Shown here piece by piece: positions 7,836 through 17,689 of a stretch of 64,000 nucleotides of DNA. This stretch comes from Acidithiobacillus concretivorus. GTDB lineage: Bacteria; Pseudomonadota; Gammaproteobacteria; Acidithiobacillales; Acidithiobacillaceae. The stretch is from NCBI RefSeq assembly GCF_018853445.1, contig NZ_JABELD010000017.1, forward strand, positions 28,290 to 92,289. Direction: 5' to 3'. The translations under genes were made by a program, and so were the position numbers. The notes beneath the pieces are model-generated. The model ran no database searches. It was not told the DNA's origin and worked only from the letters and a program-made list of their open reading frames with translations. How positions within the stretch are numbered: position 1 is the stretch's first letter; each line of letters opens with the position of its first letter.

Positions 7836-8306
7836 TTATGCTATTCGTTTAATTATTTTTTCTGCTTCAGATGTATTGAGAGTACCTTTATAGGTAAACG
7901 GATAATAAGTATGCCCACGACTGGATATCATAACTTTCCCTGATATGAGGTAACTCACTTTTCCTTCAAGAAGGATTTCAGGTAAATCAGATTTCAACAA
8001 AGCAACGTTCATCTGCAATGGGATGGTGATCTGTACCGATCCATCTGCAGGTAATTTGATGGCTCGCGGAATGACGCCTTTTCCAATACGTTGCCCCTCT
8101 ACCGTGATATTTGCTGAACCTTTTTGAATGGGAATAGAGAAGTCATTAGGGTTATGTATAGCCAATCTCACCCCTATCTCTTGCGAATGTTTGGTAATAA
8201 TTGCATAACGTATGGAAACCACTTTGACTTGTGGTTTCTGAACCATATCAGCGCAACCTGACATCAACAGAACAGCAATCGTAATTAACAAAAGACTTTT
8301 TAACAT
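7836..8306 (-). CDS. LEA14/WHy-like lipoprotein
   Basis: 156 residues with a lipoprotein signal peptide: a hydrophobic run and the lipobox LMSGC, so Cys17 should be lipid-modified and the protein anchored in an envelope membrane facing the periplasm. The mature part looks like a single LEA type-2 domain: alternating strands with 'GVRLAIHNPNDFSIPIQKGSANITVEGQRIGKG' in the middle, where the NPN motif is typical. Binding target unknown. It is 11 bases downstream of the next lipoprotein gene and in one operon with it and the membrane protein at 9223. Confidence 0.75.
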   Translation of the reverse strand: MLKSLLLITIAVLLMSGCADMVQKPQVKVVSIRYAIITKHSQEIGVRLAIHNPNDFSIPIQKGSANITVEGQRIGKGVIPRAIKLPADGSVQITIPLQMNVALLKSDLPEILLEGKVSYLISGKVMISSRGHTYYPFTYKGTLNTSEAEKIIKRIA

Positions 8307-8317
8307 ATTATTTTCCT

Positions 8318-9172
8318 TTATTGCAGATTGACAGTTTGTGGTCTGACATTTTGATGACCGGCTGGAACACTGGATTGAACAGGAATAGCACCACCTTGTA
8401 TGGAGATAATCTGTACATCCATATGTTCTTGGCGTTTGGGTTCGCTCTGTATGGGGGTAACAGCCCGTTGTGGGACAAATACCCGTTGTGGACGAACCGC
8501 TTCTTCACGTTGTCGTTCAATCATGCGTTCACGTCTTTCCTTTTCACGTTCCTGCTTTTCTTGTTCAGCCCTCGCTTTTTGCATTTTTTGTTCGCGCTCC
8601 GCATTCTCTTGCGCGGTCAACGTAGATTGCAATACAGCACGAGATAACGTGCCTTGAGGAATGGTGTACAGTCGCAGCATCGGGTTTCCCACATTCACTT
8701 GTTGAAATAAAATGTGATTTTCCGTGACCCTTCTTACTGCATAAGCAATGCCATTGGTCCCCAATGGGACATAAGAAATACCGTGTGGATGGAAAATAAC
8801 CAATTCTTCTGTGATTTGCCCGTTAATATCAACGATAAAAATCCCCAGAACTTGTCCATCAGGCAAGGTTTCGCTGTAAACATATTTGACATCACGCCAT
8901 CCGTGCATCTGATTGAAAGTGTCATCAGGGTAAAGAAAGCGCACATGACCATTTAAAGTATTGTGCTCCAAGATGCAAGTTTTTCCATTAGCCACGGTAA
9001 ACTTGGCATCCTGTTGATAAAGCATAGCACTCATCAATTGTTGATTGGTCGGCAAATACAATCCATAAGTACCGTCATGATCCTGCATAATCGGCGGAAG
9101 ATTCGCACAACCGCTGAGAACAAAAGCACCAAATATAATGGTATGTTTCTTTATTTTACTAAAATTATTCAT
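8318..9172 (-). CDS. Lipoprotein with C-terminal coiled coil, unknown
   Basis: About 284 residues. The signal peptide ends in the lipobox LSGC (about residue 22 from ATG 9172, chosen because a GAGG lies ten bases upstream; ATG 9187 has none). The middle is beta-rich ('HVRFLYPDDTFNQMHGWRDVKYVY'). Residues of roughly 190-230 form a highly charged Glu/Lys/Arg/Gln coiled coil, followed by a Pro/Gln/Val-rich tail. This layout suggests a periplasm-spanning or scaffold role, but no family is recognised. In an operon with the polytopic membrane protein upstream and the LEA-like lipoprotein downstream. Confidence 0.7.
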   Translation of the reverse strand: MNNFSKIKKHTIIFGAFVLSGCANLPPIMQDHDGTYGLYLPTNQQLMSAMLYQQDAKFTVANGKTCILEHNTLNGHVRFLYPDDTFNQMHGWRDVKYVYSETLPDGQVLGIFIVDINGQITEELVIFHPHGISYVPLGTNGIAYAVRRVTENHILFQQVNVGNPMLRLYTIPQGTLSRAVLQSTLTAQENAEREQKMQKARAEQEKQEREKERRERMIERQREEAVRPQRVFVPQRAVTPIQSEPKRQEHMDVQIISIQGGAIPVQSSVPAGHQNVRPQTVNLQ

Positions 9173-9222
9173 GATGTTACGCCTCATTTTTAATCAGTAA
9201 AAAGCGATAAATAATAATCTCT

Positions 9223-10683
9223 CTATGATGTAGAAATCGTTCTTGCTAATGGTCCTACTCCGAAATGAAATCCCATCAAGACATGATTGCGCAAAAAATC
9301 CGCTACAGGATAGACAAATCTTTCTGCTTGGATAATCCATGTAATCATCCAGTCAGGCCACAGACCATGACCATTTTTTTGATATTCCATGATCAGATGG
9401 TGATAAAGTGCGGATTGCGTCATATCGTTTGACCAAAAGTAAAAAAAACAAGCCACACTACCAGATACCGCTAAAGCGACAAAAGCTCTCCAAAAAAACA
9501 AAACGTGACGACTTTCAGAATCATCTTCTTTCTTATGAGAGACTTTCTGTAGGTAATAAATCACTTTTGTGGAATGAATAAGCATGCCAATCACAGAAAA
9601 AATAAGGGCCATAGCAGGAACCGTCAAAAGTACCACGGCGTTTTTTCCTTTTTGCGCATAAATACCACCATCACGAAAATCGTTGGCATTCGATTGAAAG
9701 GTTTTAAGCGCCTTGTTTGCGGCATCGTTGAGAAATACCGGCCATACGGCAGATTTTACTTGCTGATAGCTTTCGTTGGGCATCATGGGTGGTACATACC
9801 CTGACAAATGAAGGTAATGCTTCCAAAGTCTACGAATGGCCGGTAGACCAAAGAATTCCTGTGCATTATGCACTGTGGAAGGATTTACGGTTGCAGGTGG
9901 ATACCCATGAATAGAAAAAGCTTTGCGGAAAGTCGCATTAAATTGATTATTGGCTTTTTTAATAATGGCATTTTGTTCAAAAGATGGTGCAGCATTGGCT
10001 TTTTCGTAAGCACTATTCAGATGGTTTACCATGCTCTGATAGCGTGTCCATGCTTTATCCATATATTGCGCTGATGGAATGAAGATTTTATTGTAAAATC
10101 CTTGTGCGCCCTGCTCTTGAACAATCGTGTTTTCCTCTAAAACGTTTTTCAATACACCATGAACCTTAGAGGACAACCCCCCATCTGAGTCAGCCAATAA
10201 TGGCAACAAGGCAATAAATGATTTTCCTTCTGGTGTCTTGTAATTGATGTTTTTGGAGTCCATGCCGGTCAGTTGTACGGTATGTTTGAGCAGTCCAGTA
10301 CGCACAAAAGCCGCATACACAGCTTCTTTACGTTTGGTACCACTATTGTCTGATTTGGCAGTATGGACAATCTGCATTTCCCAATGATAAACAAAAATCA
10401 TGGTGAAAAAGGTAACGACAATATTGATGATCAATGCACGAGAAACCTTTTTGAAAGGGCGCATCCCGAAAATGGATAAATCTGGCGTCAACACTGACCA
10501 CAAAATAAGGCCAACGGCAAAACCGGAAATGCATCGACCCCAATGTTCAATAGCCGTAATATCTGCTGTAGAAGCATTTTGTCCGACGATATTCAACAGC
10601 TCAGAACTAAATGATGTCTCAACCACTAAATATAACAGAGTCACCCATAAAACAATCCAAGACCATGTTTTACTTTTTTCCAT
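9223..10683 (-). CDS. Polytopic inner-membrane protein, unknown
   Basis: 486 residues. About five hydrophobic segments: near 8-26, 52-68, 83-103, then after a long ~245-residue soluble, probably periplasmic loop, near 352-374 and 398-418. The loop is helical and rich in Asn, Lys and Gln. No motif for transport or catalysis recognised. First gene of a low-GC operon with two lipoproteins, so the three may form an envelope complex. Such a set could belong to mobile-element transfer, entry exclusion or a surface structure; the sequence does not decide. Confidence 0.75.
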   Translation of the reverse strand: MEKSKTWSWIVLWVTLLYLVVETSFSSELLNIVGQNASTADITAIEHWGRCISGFAVGLILWSVLTPDLSIFGMRPFKKVSRALIINIVVTFFTMIFVYHWEMQIVHTAKSDNSGTKRKEAVYAAFVRTGLLKHTVQLTGMDSKNINYKTPEGKSFIALLPLLADSDGGLSSKVHGVLKNVLEENTIVQEQGAQGFYNKIFIPSAQYMDKAWTRYQSMVNHLNSAYEKANAAPSFEQNAIIKKANNQFNATFRKAFSIHGYPPATVNPSTVHNAQEFFGLPAIRRLWKHYLHLSGYVPPMMPNESYQQVKSAVWPVFLNDAANKALKTFQSNANDFRDGGIYAQKGKNAVVLLTVPAMALIFSVIGMLIHSTKVIYYLQKVSHKKEDDSESRHVLFFWRAFVALAVSGSVACFFYFWSNDMTQSALYHHLIMEYQKNGHGLWPDWMITWIIQAERFVYPVADFLRNHVLMGFHFGVGPLARTISTS

Positions 10684-10832
10684 GCAGCTTCTCCCAATGC
10701 TTTTTTATATTATATTATGAAAAAACTATAACCTATTTTCTAAACCCTTTTTTTCCTACGAAGATATGGCCAGAAACTTTATCTAGCAAACGGGACGCTA
10801 CGTAGAGCAGCACTTAATTCATTGGCGTCCAC

Positions 10833-13832
10833 TTAAACCTCATCCCCATTCACCGCATACGCATAATCCACACCAAGCGCTTCGAAGTGTTTTACGCCGC
10901 AGCGAATCTTATCCCGCTCATCAGGACGCACCTTGTTCATGTCCTTCGTGCCCTTGGTTTCCCGAACCAGATACAACTTCTTCTCGCCTTCCTCATCCCG
11001 CTTCACAATGGCCCAATCCGGATTGTAGGTGCCTACTGGGGTATCCACCTTGAACCATTTGGGCAGTTTCACGAAAACCAGAATATCTTCACGACTGTCC
11101 ATCTTCCTGGCAAATTCCAGTTCCACCTGCGACTCATATTCGATGTAGGGGTACGGTGTTTTGTCAGGATGTTCGACCTTCAGGCTGGTCAGGTAATCCA
11201 CCAGTTTTTCGGACTCCTCGAGCCGGTGCATTTCCCACTCAGCCTCCGGGCCGATCATGATCCGCTCATACTCAATGCCATCCACAATCAGCCGTGCCAT
11301 TTCCTTGTTGATGATGGCCGCCACCTGATCCAGATACCGCTGAGGATGGTTAATGAATTGCTGCATGGTTTCCGACCGCTTGATGATCATAGCCAAGCTA
11401 TGCCGGGTCAGACCTGTGCTTTCCTGAAGGTAAGCGATAAGGTCCGGAATGGCCGTCACCGTTGCACCACCATCCATGGATGAACTGGTAATCATTCTGG
11501 TGCCCACGCCGCCGCCACCAACCGGCAATGCAGCCTCATCCACATGCACGACCGGTTTTTTGATGGCTGGCATTTCCTTGAGGGCTTTGGCAGCAGTCGT
11601 CACCAACTCATCCGTGGTGAAACCAATCCGATAACGGGTACGGGGTTTGATTTGATCCCACAGCACCTTGAAATCCGGATTTAGCAACACCTGCTTGTTG
11701 AATGGATTGGGCCGTTCATCCTTATCCTTCTGCACATGCCGTTCCATGCGGTATTTGTAAAGCAAATCAATCACGTCCGCAGAGGTGATACCTTCACTCA
11801 TCAAGACAGGCGGCACAACCACACGGAAGCCTTGCCGTTTGGGGTCAAAGGCAGGCAGGATGCGGCCATCCAGATCCAGCAATCCCTGATCGAACAATGC
11901 TGCTTTCAATATTTCAGCCTTTTCTCGGCCAATGGGTTTTTCGGTATCACCATCCACCACCGATAGGCGGCTCAATGCCGTCATGGGAATTTTCCCAAAG
12001 GTCACACCGCAATCCCGCTCATATTCCTTTTGCAGAGCGTCTGCAAAAGCAGCATAACCTTCATTGGCGATTACGGTCAGGCGGTTGATGGAATCATCCA
12101 TGACCCGCAGGCCATCCGAGTCCACGGGCAGTCGCAAACCACGGCCAATTGTCTGCCGGCGCTCTTGTTCGCTGCCCATTTCCCGTAGCGTGCATATCTG
12201 GAAGACGTTGGGGTTGTCCCAGCCTTCCCGCAGCGCCGAATGGCTGAACAGGAAGCGTAATGGTTCATCCATGGACAGCAGGCGCTCCTTCTCCTTCATG
12301 ATCAGGTTGTACACCTCATCATCAGCCTGGGTATCTCCACGGCTGTCTTTCAGCTTCCCTTTACCGTCTTTGGCGAAGTAGCCGTTATGCACGGCTTCCA
12401 GATTGGCCTTGTCCTGCAACCAACTCAGCGGTTTGTATTTTTCCTTCTGTGCCATGGCCGCCAGTTCTTCGTCGAAGATGCGGGCAAAAGGGCCAGGCAT
12501 GGAATACCCATCGGCATCATAGGTCCGATAATTGGCGACCCGATCTATAAAAAACAGGCTCAGGACTTTGATACTCCTGCCCAGTCCATGCAGCATGAGT
12601 TCTTTATCGAGGTGCTTCTGGATGGTCAGACGGATTTGGGCTCGCTGCTCATCATCCTGCACACCACCGACTTCCTTGCCCAGATTAATGCGCAAGCCAT
12701 TGGCGAAACGGATATGTTCATCGCCTTTTTCAGCACTGATTTCTGCAACGACATAGGCATTCTTGTACACCGCCATCTCGCTGGATTTCACAAAAAGATC
12801 ATCATTCTGTCCGACAGTAATTCTTGCATCCTTGGGGCCTTTGGGGCCTTGCTTGTGGATACTCAGTTTGGCTCTTACCGATCTGGCTCTGTCGATCACC
12901 TCATCCAGCCGGATATAGCCATACCGGGCATCCTCATCAGCCCGGACACTGGCGACCACAATCTGCTTGACCAATTTCAGGTCAAAGGCCCGGATGGGGT
13001 CCAGCCGGTACACTAGGTTGTAGGGGTTTTTATGCGTTGCCGAATAGCGCAAGGTACACAGCGGGTTCAGCGCCTTGATGGCTTCCTGGGATTTATCGGT
13101 GTTGTCCACGCTCTGGGGTTCGTCAATGATGACAATAGACCGGGCCGCCTGCACATATTCGATAGGCTGACGACCGCTGAGTTTATCGCTTTCCTTGAAA
13201 ATGACGTTATCGTCTTTCCGAAATTTATCTATATTGATGACCTGAATTTGCACCGTATTGCTGGTGGCAAACTGCCGAAGCCGGTTGATCCGTTTAGCAT
13301 CATACACAAAATGTTCGACCGGAAGGTTGTTATAGAGCCCACGAAAATGCGCTTTCATGATCTCGATGCTGTGCAACACACCTTCCCGGATTGCCACACC
13401 GGGAACCACGATGATGAACTTCTTAAAGCCGTAGCGGGTTGCCAGTTCATAGATGGTGCGCAAATACACATAGGTCTTGCCGGTGCCCGTTTCCATTTCA
13501 GTGGAAAAGTGCGGACAGAGCCGGGGTTGGTTGGCAACGGGATCAAAAATGGTCCAGCCTTCCAATGGCAGTGCCGGATCAGGTTGCTCAATGTCATTAC
13601 GGTCCTGAATCTTCCGAGCATTCTCATGGAGAGCAGCATCGTCAATCAACAAGCGATTTCCCAGCCCTAATTCTGATTGTTCGGCACCAATGCCCAAATT
13701 GCCATAGGCATTCCCTGAGAACTTGGTGACAGTGAAGGCATCTTCTCCACGGGGCTGGCCATCGAAAAGGTCCACCACGGCGGACACGGCGATACGCTGA
13801 AAAGGCTGATTGGGGTCAAACTGAATTTTCAT
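10833..13832 (-). CDS. res: Type III restriction enzyme, Res subunit
   Basis: 999-residue ATP-dependent endonuclease subunit. Seen: superfamily 2 helicase motif I as METGTGKT (113-120), motif II as DEPQ (237-240), an SAT-like motif (RYSATH), motif VI 'QTIGRGLRLP', and near the C-terminus a PD-(D/E)xK nuclease core 'NPDWAIVKRDE...YLVRETKG'. It acts with Mod, which reads the recognition sequence, and cleaves DNA after translocation between two inversely oriented sites (family knowledge). It starts 5 bases after mod and has usual length, with all key residues present, so it should be active. Last gene of the defence block. Confidence 0.95.
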   Translation of the reverse strand: MKIQFDPNQPFQRIAVSAVVDLFDGQPRGEDAFTVTKFSGNAYGNLGIGAEQSELGLGNRLLIDDAALHENARKIQDRNDIEQPDPALPLEGWTIFDPVANQPRLCPHFSTEMETGTGKTYVYLRTIYELATRYGFKKFIIVVPGVAIREGVLHSIEIMKAHFRGLYNNLPVEHFVYDAKRINRLRQFATSNTVQIQVINIDKFRKDDNVIFKESDKLSGRQPIEYVQAARSIVIIDEPQSVDNTDKSQEAIKALNPLCTLRYSATHKNPYNLVYRLDPIRAFDLKLVKQIVVASVRADEDARYGYIRLDEVIDRARSVRAKLSIHKQGPKGPKDARITVGQNDDLFVKSSEMAVYKNAYVVAEISAEKGDEHIRFANGLRINLGKEVGGVQDDEQRAQIRLTIQKHLDKELMLHGLGRSIKVLSLFFIDRVANYRTYDADGYSMPGPFARIFDEELAAMAQKEKYKPLSWLQDKANLEAVHNGYFAKDGKGKLKDSRGDTQADDEVYNLIMKEKERLLSMDEPLRFLFSHSALREGWDNPNVFQICTLREMGSEQERRQTIGRGLRLPVDSDGLRVMDDSINRLTVIANEGYAAFADALQKEYERDCGVTFGKIPMTALSRLSVVDGDTEKPIGREKAEILKAALFDQGLLDLDGRILPAFDPKRQGFRVVVPPVLMSEGITSADVIDLLYKYRMERHVQKDKDERPNPFNKQVLLNPDFKVLWDQIKPRTRYRIGFTTDELVTTAAKALKEMPAIKKPVVHVDEAALPVGGGGVGTRMITSSSMDGGATVTAIPDLIAYLQESTGLTRHSLAMIIKRSETMQQFINHPQRYLDQVAAIINKEMARLIVDGIEYERIMIGPEAEWEMHRLEESEKLVDYLTSLKVEHPDKTPYPYIEYESQVELEFARKMDSREDILVFVKLPKWFKVDTPVGTYNPDWAIVKRDEEGEKKLYLVRETKGTKDMNKVRPDERDKIRCGVKHFEALGVDYAYAVNGDEV

Positions 13833-13837
13833 GACCG

Positions 13838-15736
13838 TCAGACCACTTTGAACACGATGTTTTTCAGCTTGCAGGCTTCCTTGGCGTTCACCTTCAAGGC
13901 ATCGTTACCGGCAAAGCCTTCATCCAGGAACACCACTCGCTCTGGCAATCGGTCCACGATAGCCTGCACCGAGGGCATGCTCAGGTTCCGGTCCAGACAG
14001 ACCAGCATGATGCCGTCATGGATGCTGTATACAGTTTTCCCGTCCACCTGCAGGGTCTCCACGGGAATAGACAGAGGAAAGCCGCTTTTCAACAGAATCT
14101 CGTACAGGATATCCTGATCAATGCGACCTTGGCGGACGTGCTCAATGTGCATTTCCATCTGTAGAGATATATCTTCCGGCGATTGGTCGACGGAACCATC
14201 CCACGGCGTAAAATTGGATTCGGCCAGTTTGAAGACCCGAAAGCCACGATCCTGATTCTTTTCGTTGCCGTCCTCGTCGTTTAGCTTGTTGATGACACGG
14301 CGGACACGTTCTTTGGTGATGTCAGCGATGGTTTCGAATCCAAATCGTCTTGCTGGCGATGATTCTGGGATCAACTCTGGGAGCTGAACCAAAATGAAAA
14401 GACGATTACCATTATCTGAACCATTTTGTTTAATTACTGCATGAGCCGTTGTTCCTGAACCAGCAAAAAAATCAAGGATGATCTCCTTATCCTCATTTTT
14501 TGTCGCAATATCGAGCATGCGTTTGATCAATCTAACTGGTTTCGGTGTATCAAAAGTACCAGCAGCATCTCCTAAAGTGGCATTTAGTTCCTGCTTTGCT
14601 TCCTGGTTATGACCGCTCTCCGTGTGTGGCCACCACGTCGAAGGCACAATACCATCCTGCACTTCCGATCGGAATCTCTTTATACGAGGAACGTTATTAC
14701 CTGATTCGCCAAACCAGATTCTATTATCTGCAACTAACTGAGCAAATTTTTCAGGCGTAGAGCCCCAACACCTTCCTTTAGGCGGAGTAAGTATACGGCC
14801 AGATGGTGTGATTATTTCATATATATTTTGGCTAACCCCTGTTTTCATAAATTGATTTCCACGTTGACCACCTGTAAGACTAATAGTGAAGTCTCCAGAA
14901 CTCCAAGGACCACGCGGATCATTGTCTGTATTTTCAAAACGGGCATCGGCCTCTTCGGATCTAGCAAGAAGATTTGGATTCCATACTTCTTTATTTTTTG
15001 CAACCACCAGAATATGGTCATGTGAATCGGAAAACCCAACAGCGTTTGCCTGCGGTGAAAACTTTTTTTGCCAAACAACATTGACAATAAAATTTTCTTC
15101 GCCGAATAATTCCGAAAGAACTTCTCTTAGATGCGCCACCTCACCATCATCAATACTAATAAAAATAACCCCATCATCCCTCAACAAATCCCTAGCCAAA
15201 TACAACCGAGGATACATCATGTTCAACCATTTGGAATGAAACCGGCCATCAGTATCCGTATTGCTACTAAACCGCTTACCCTCTTCTCCGGTCTGCCCGG
15301 TATACTCCAGATAGGTTTGCAAACTTTCGCTGTAGTTGTCTGGATAGATGAAGTCGTTGCCCGTGTTGTACGGCGGGTCGATATAGATCATCTTTACCTT
15401 GCCGATGTACGACTTCTGCAAGAGCTTCAACGCTTCCAGATTGTCCCCTTCAATGATCAGGTTTTCCGTAGTATCGAAATTGACGCTTTCCTCTGGTGCG
15501 GGAAGCAAGGTGCCCATGCTCGGCGTCTGGATGGCCTTGAAACAGGCGGATTTGCCGGGCCAGTTCAGACCATAGCGTTCCTTGCCTGTATCCACCATAT
15601 CGCCAAGAGCCAGTCGCAAGCGGTCGAAGTCGATCTGACCGCCTTCCGTGCGGACTTCGGGAAAGAGGCGCAGCAGTTCTTCCCGTTTTTCTTCGGGGAT
15701 GTTGAGGGATTGGAGGTTAAGTTTATCGTTCACCAA
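13838..15736 (-). CDS. mod: Type III DNA methyltransferase, Mod subunit
   Basis: 632 residues. Methylates adenine at N6 in an asymmetric site and gives the type III complex its specificity. The beta-class motif order is visible: catalytic DPPYNTGND at 120-128, then the S-adenosylmethionine-binding FFAGSGTT at 423-430. The region between them is the target recognition domain, and is notably low in GC compared with the flanks, as is common for swapped recognition domains. Start is TTG 15736 or GTG 15733, after an AAGGA site. Res follows after 5 bases. Confidence 0.95.
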   Translation of the reverse strand: MVNDKLNLQSLNIPEEKREELLRLFPEVRTEGGQIDFDRLRLALGDMVDTGKERYGLNWPGKSACFKAIQTPSMGTLLPAPEESVNFDTTENLIIEGDNLEALKLLQKSYIGKVKMIYIDPPYNTGNDFIYPDNYSESLQTYLEYTGQTGEEGKRFSSNTDTDGRFHSKWLNMMYPRLYLARDLLRDDGVIFISIDDGEVAHLREVLSELFGEENFIVNVVWQKKFSPQANAVGFSDSHDHILVVAKNKEVWNPNLLARSEEADARFENTDNDPRGPWSSGDFTISLTGGQRGNQFMKTGVSQNIYEIITPSGRILTPPKGRCWGSTPEKFAQLVADNRIWFGESGNNVPRIKRFRSEVQDGIVPSTWWPHTESGHNQEAKQELNATLGDAAGTFDTPKPVRLIKRMLDIATKNEDKEIILDFFAGSGTTAHAVIKQNGSDNGNRLFILVQLPELIPESSPARRFGFETIADITKERVRRVINKLNDEDGNEKNQDRGFRVFKLAESNFTPWDGSVDQSPEDISLQMEMHIEHVRQGRIDQDILYEILLKSGFPLSIPVETLQVDGKTVYSIHDGIMLVCLDRNLSMPSVQAIVDRLPERVVFLDEGFAGNDALKVNAKEACKLKNIVFKVV

Positions 15737-15833
15737 TTATCATCCTTATTTTTACTATATCACAAAAAAACTGGTTTTTAAGTCTCAACAACATCATAAA
15801 ACTTGAACATAAAAACTTATACATTCCAACAGA

Positions 15834-17597
15834 TCAAAGAGGCGCGTTGATCTCACGCCATTCCTTCGCAAGCTCCCAGAACTCCTGAGACATAGCAAAT
15901 ATACTTGTATCGAGATCCGCTTGAATGCTATCAAGGGGTTTTATTTCAGTATAATTTAACTCTCTACGAATAAATTCTTGAAGCTTTAAAGCATCGACCA
16001 ATGGGCTTCTTGTGGCCTCTTTTATTTGTTTCTGCTTTCCTTTCTCGAAAAGCTCTTCTCTCTTGTTGTTTTCTATCTCTATAGGCTTTACCAAATCTAA
16101 AATAACATAAGGAATTACGTTCACGAAAGCCAAACATAACCTCACAAATAACTTCCCGTAGCAGTCGATAAGTCCATTTTTCTGAATATCGCTTAGTGCA
16201 GCGTATCTATCTTCATTGATTATTTTTTTTGAAAACATATCAATCTGTAAGGAGCTCTCCGAAACCGCAGTCTCAATGCTGCTAGGTGTAAACTTTTTTT
16301 CTGCTTCCTTGTAAATCATTTTCAGGCAGGCGGTCACATAAGACGCCGGCAGTATATTTTCGTTTAATAGCCTAAAAGCCTCATTCATAATATGGGACAG
16401 ATCATTCAGGCGTGCCAATGTCTTCTCCAAGTAATCTTCGATTCCAACATTGACGACTTTATCGCAATATATTTCAGTAAAAAGCTTATTTATAGCTTTT
16501 ATATCACGAAGAATTTCCCATTCTTCCATTTCACCGGTAAAGCCTTTTCCTACATCGTTTTCAAACTCCGCTTCACTACGCCACCGAGCCTCTTGTTCAG
16601 CCGAGACAGTGCCATCGTCTTGTAATTTAAAGGATTTGTGAGACTTAATACCTGCCTGAACATTTTGTGTATCTGACGGGTTAACCAGAAGACGAAATTT
16701 CTCACTCCTACAAACAATGTCTAGAAAGTCAAGCCGTTTCCTAACCTCAATTCCAGCATTTTCCAGGAAATACCAAGAAAGAATAATAATAGAAATATCA
16801 TTATATTTTTCGACCTTATAGCTATTAACGGCATGCGGTTTTTCCATGTCACCATTATTAACAAGTTCAATGAATTTATTTTCTTTTTCTTTGTCAACTG
16901 TATTTACATTATCATAATGTAGGCATATAGCGCTCTGATTTCTTTTTTTACTATCATAGGATTGTACTTCTCGATAAAACTGATCAGGCTCTTTTTTATA
17001 TGCACTATACGCATCGTCAAGAATTTTATTCCTATCTAGACCAAAGGACATTTCCTTTCTGCCGGACAATATTGAACTAATAATGTATATATCGAAAAAT
17101 TTACGATCTTCTTCAGTAAAAAATTTATCTCCTTCTAAATCTATACGAATGGCTAGCCAAAGTATTCTGGCATCCTCAACATCTAGAACGCAAAATTCGG
17201 AAAGCCGAGCAGATTCGGCCTTGGCGAAAACAAACATATCATCTATGGCGTTCTTAATATTCCATAGAGGAGTTGTTACTTCAAGCAGATATTTTTCAAT
17301 TCTATTCAATGAAGCGGTTTCAGCTGCCAACTCATGAGCCAACGCCTGCCTTTCTGTACTTATATCGGTATTTTTAGCCACATAAAGCACAGCAATGGAA
17401 ACTCCAAACAACGCTGCTGCAGCTAGCGTGGCCTGCACTATTGTTGCAATAACATTCTGCATTGCAAGCTCACTAGCGGAGACCGAATCGAGAACCATAA
17501 GGGCAACGAACATCAAGGTAGAAACCACTAAATAGGCTATGAGACCAATTGCCATATAGGATTTTATCCCTAGTTGATCAAAATCTTTAGTTTTCAT
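15834..17597 (-). CDS. Membrane-anchored unknown protein inside the defence block
   Basis: 587 residues from ATG 17597, selected because GGGAGG lies six bases upstream. Two hydrophobic segments near the N-terminus (about 16-36 and 50-72), then about 500 residues of soluble, mostly helical, Lys/Glu-rich protein presumably in the cytoplasm. Low GC compared with neighbours, suggesting separate acquisition. No nuclease, NTPase or protease motif was seen. Its placement between the HNH nuclease gene and mod, same strand, gaps of about 95 bases on either side, suggests a role in the same defence set, perhaps as membrane-acting effector or sensor. No family recognised. Confidence 0.75.
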   Translation of the reverse strand: MKTKDFDQLGIKSYMAIGLIAYLVVSTLMFVALMVLDSVSASELAMQNVIATIVQATLAAAALFGVSIAVLYVAKNTDISTERQALAHELAAETASLNRIEKYLLEVTTPLWNIKNAIDDMFVFAKAESARLSEFCVLDVEDARILWLAIRIDLEGDKFFTEEDRKFFDIYIISSILSGRKEMSFGLDRNKILDDAYSAYKKEPDQFYREVQSYDSKKRNQSAICLHYDNVNTVDKEKENKFIELVNNGDMEKPHAVNSYKVEKYNDISIIILSWYFLENAGIEVRKRLDFLDIVCRSEKFRLLVNPSDTQNVQAGIKSHKSFKLQDDGTVSAEQEARWRSEAEFENDVGKGFTGEMEEWEILRDIKAINKLFTEIYCDKVVNVGIEDYLEKTLARLNDLSHIMNEAFRLLNENILPASYVTACLKMIYKEAEKKFTPSSIETAVSESSLQIDMFSKKIINEDRYAALSDIQKNGLIDCYGKLFVRLCLAFVNVIPYVILDLVKPIEIENNKREELFEKGKQKQIKEATRSPLVDALKLQEFIRRELNYTEIKPLDSIQADLDTSIFAMSQEFWELAKEWREINAPL

Positions 17598-17689
17598 ATA
17601 ATCCTCCCTTAAAAATACGATAGTCAATTTATCTTATTCAGAAAATAAAACATTTGTCGAATACCAATAATTTACTATTCCACATGAAA

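Noticed and set aside
12387..13670. Long plus-strand frames opposite the res gene (209 and 212 residues)
   Set aside because: Shadows of the res coding sequence; composition is unlike a protein, and the minus strand has all the helicase motifs.
15131..15781. 216-residue plus-strand frame opposite the start of mod
   Set aside because: Antisense of the Mod N-terminus including the DPPY region; no ribosome site or motif.
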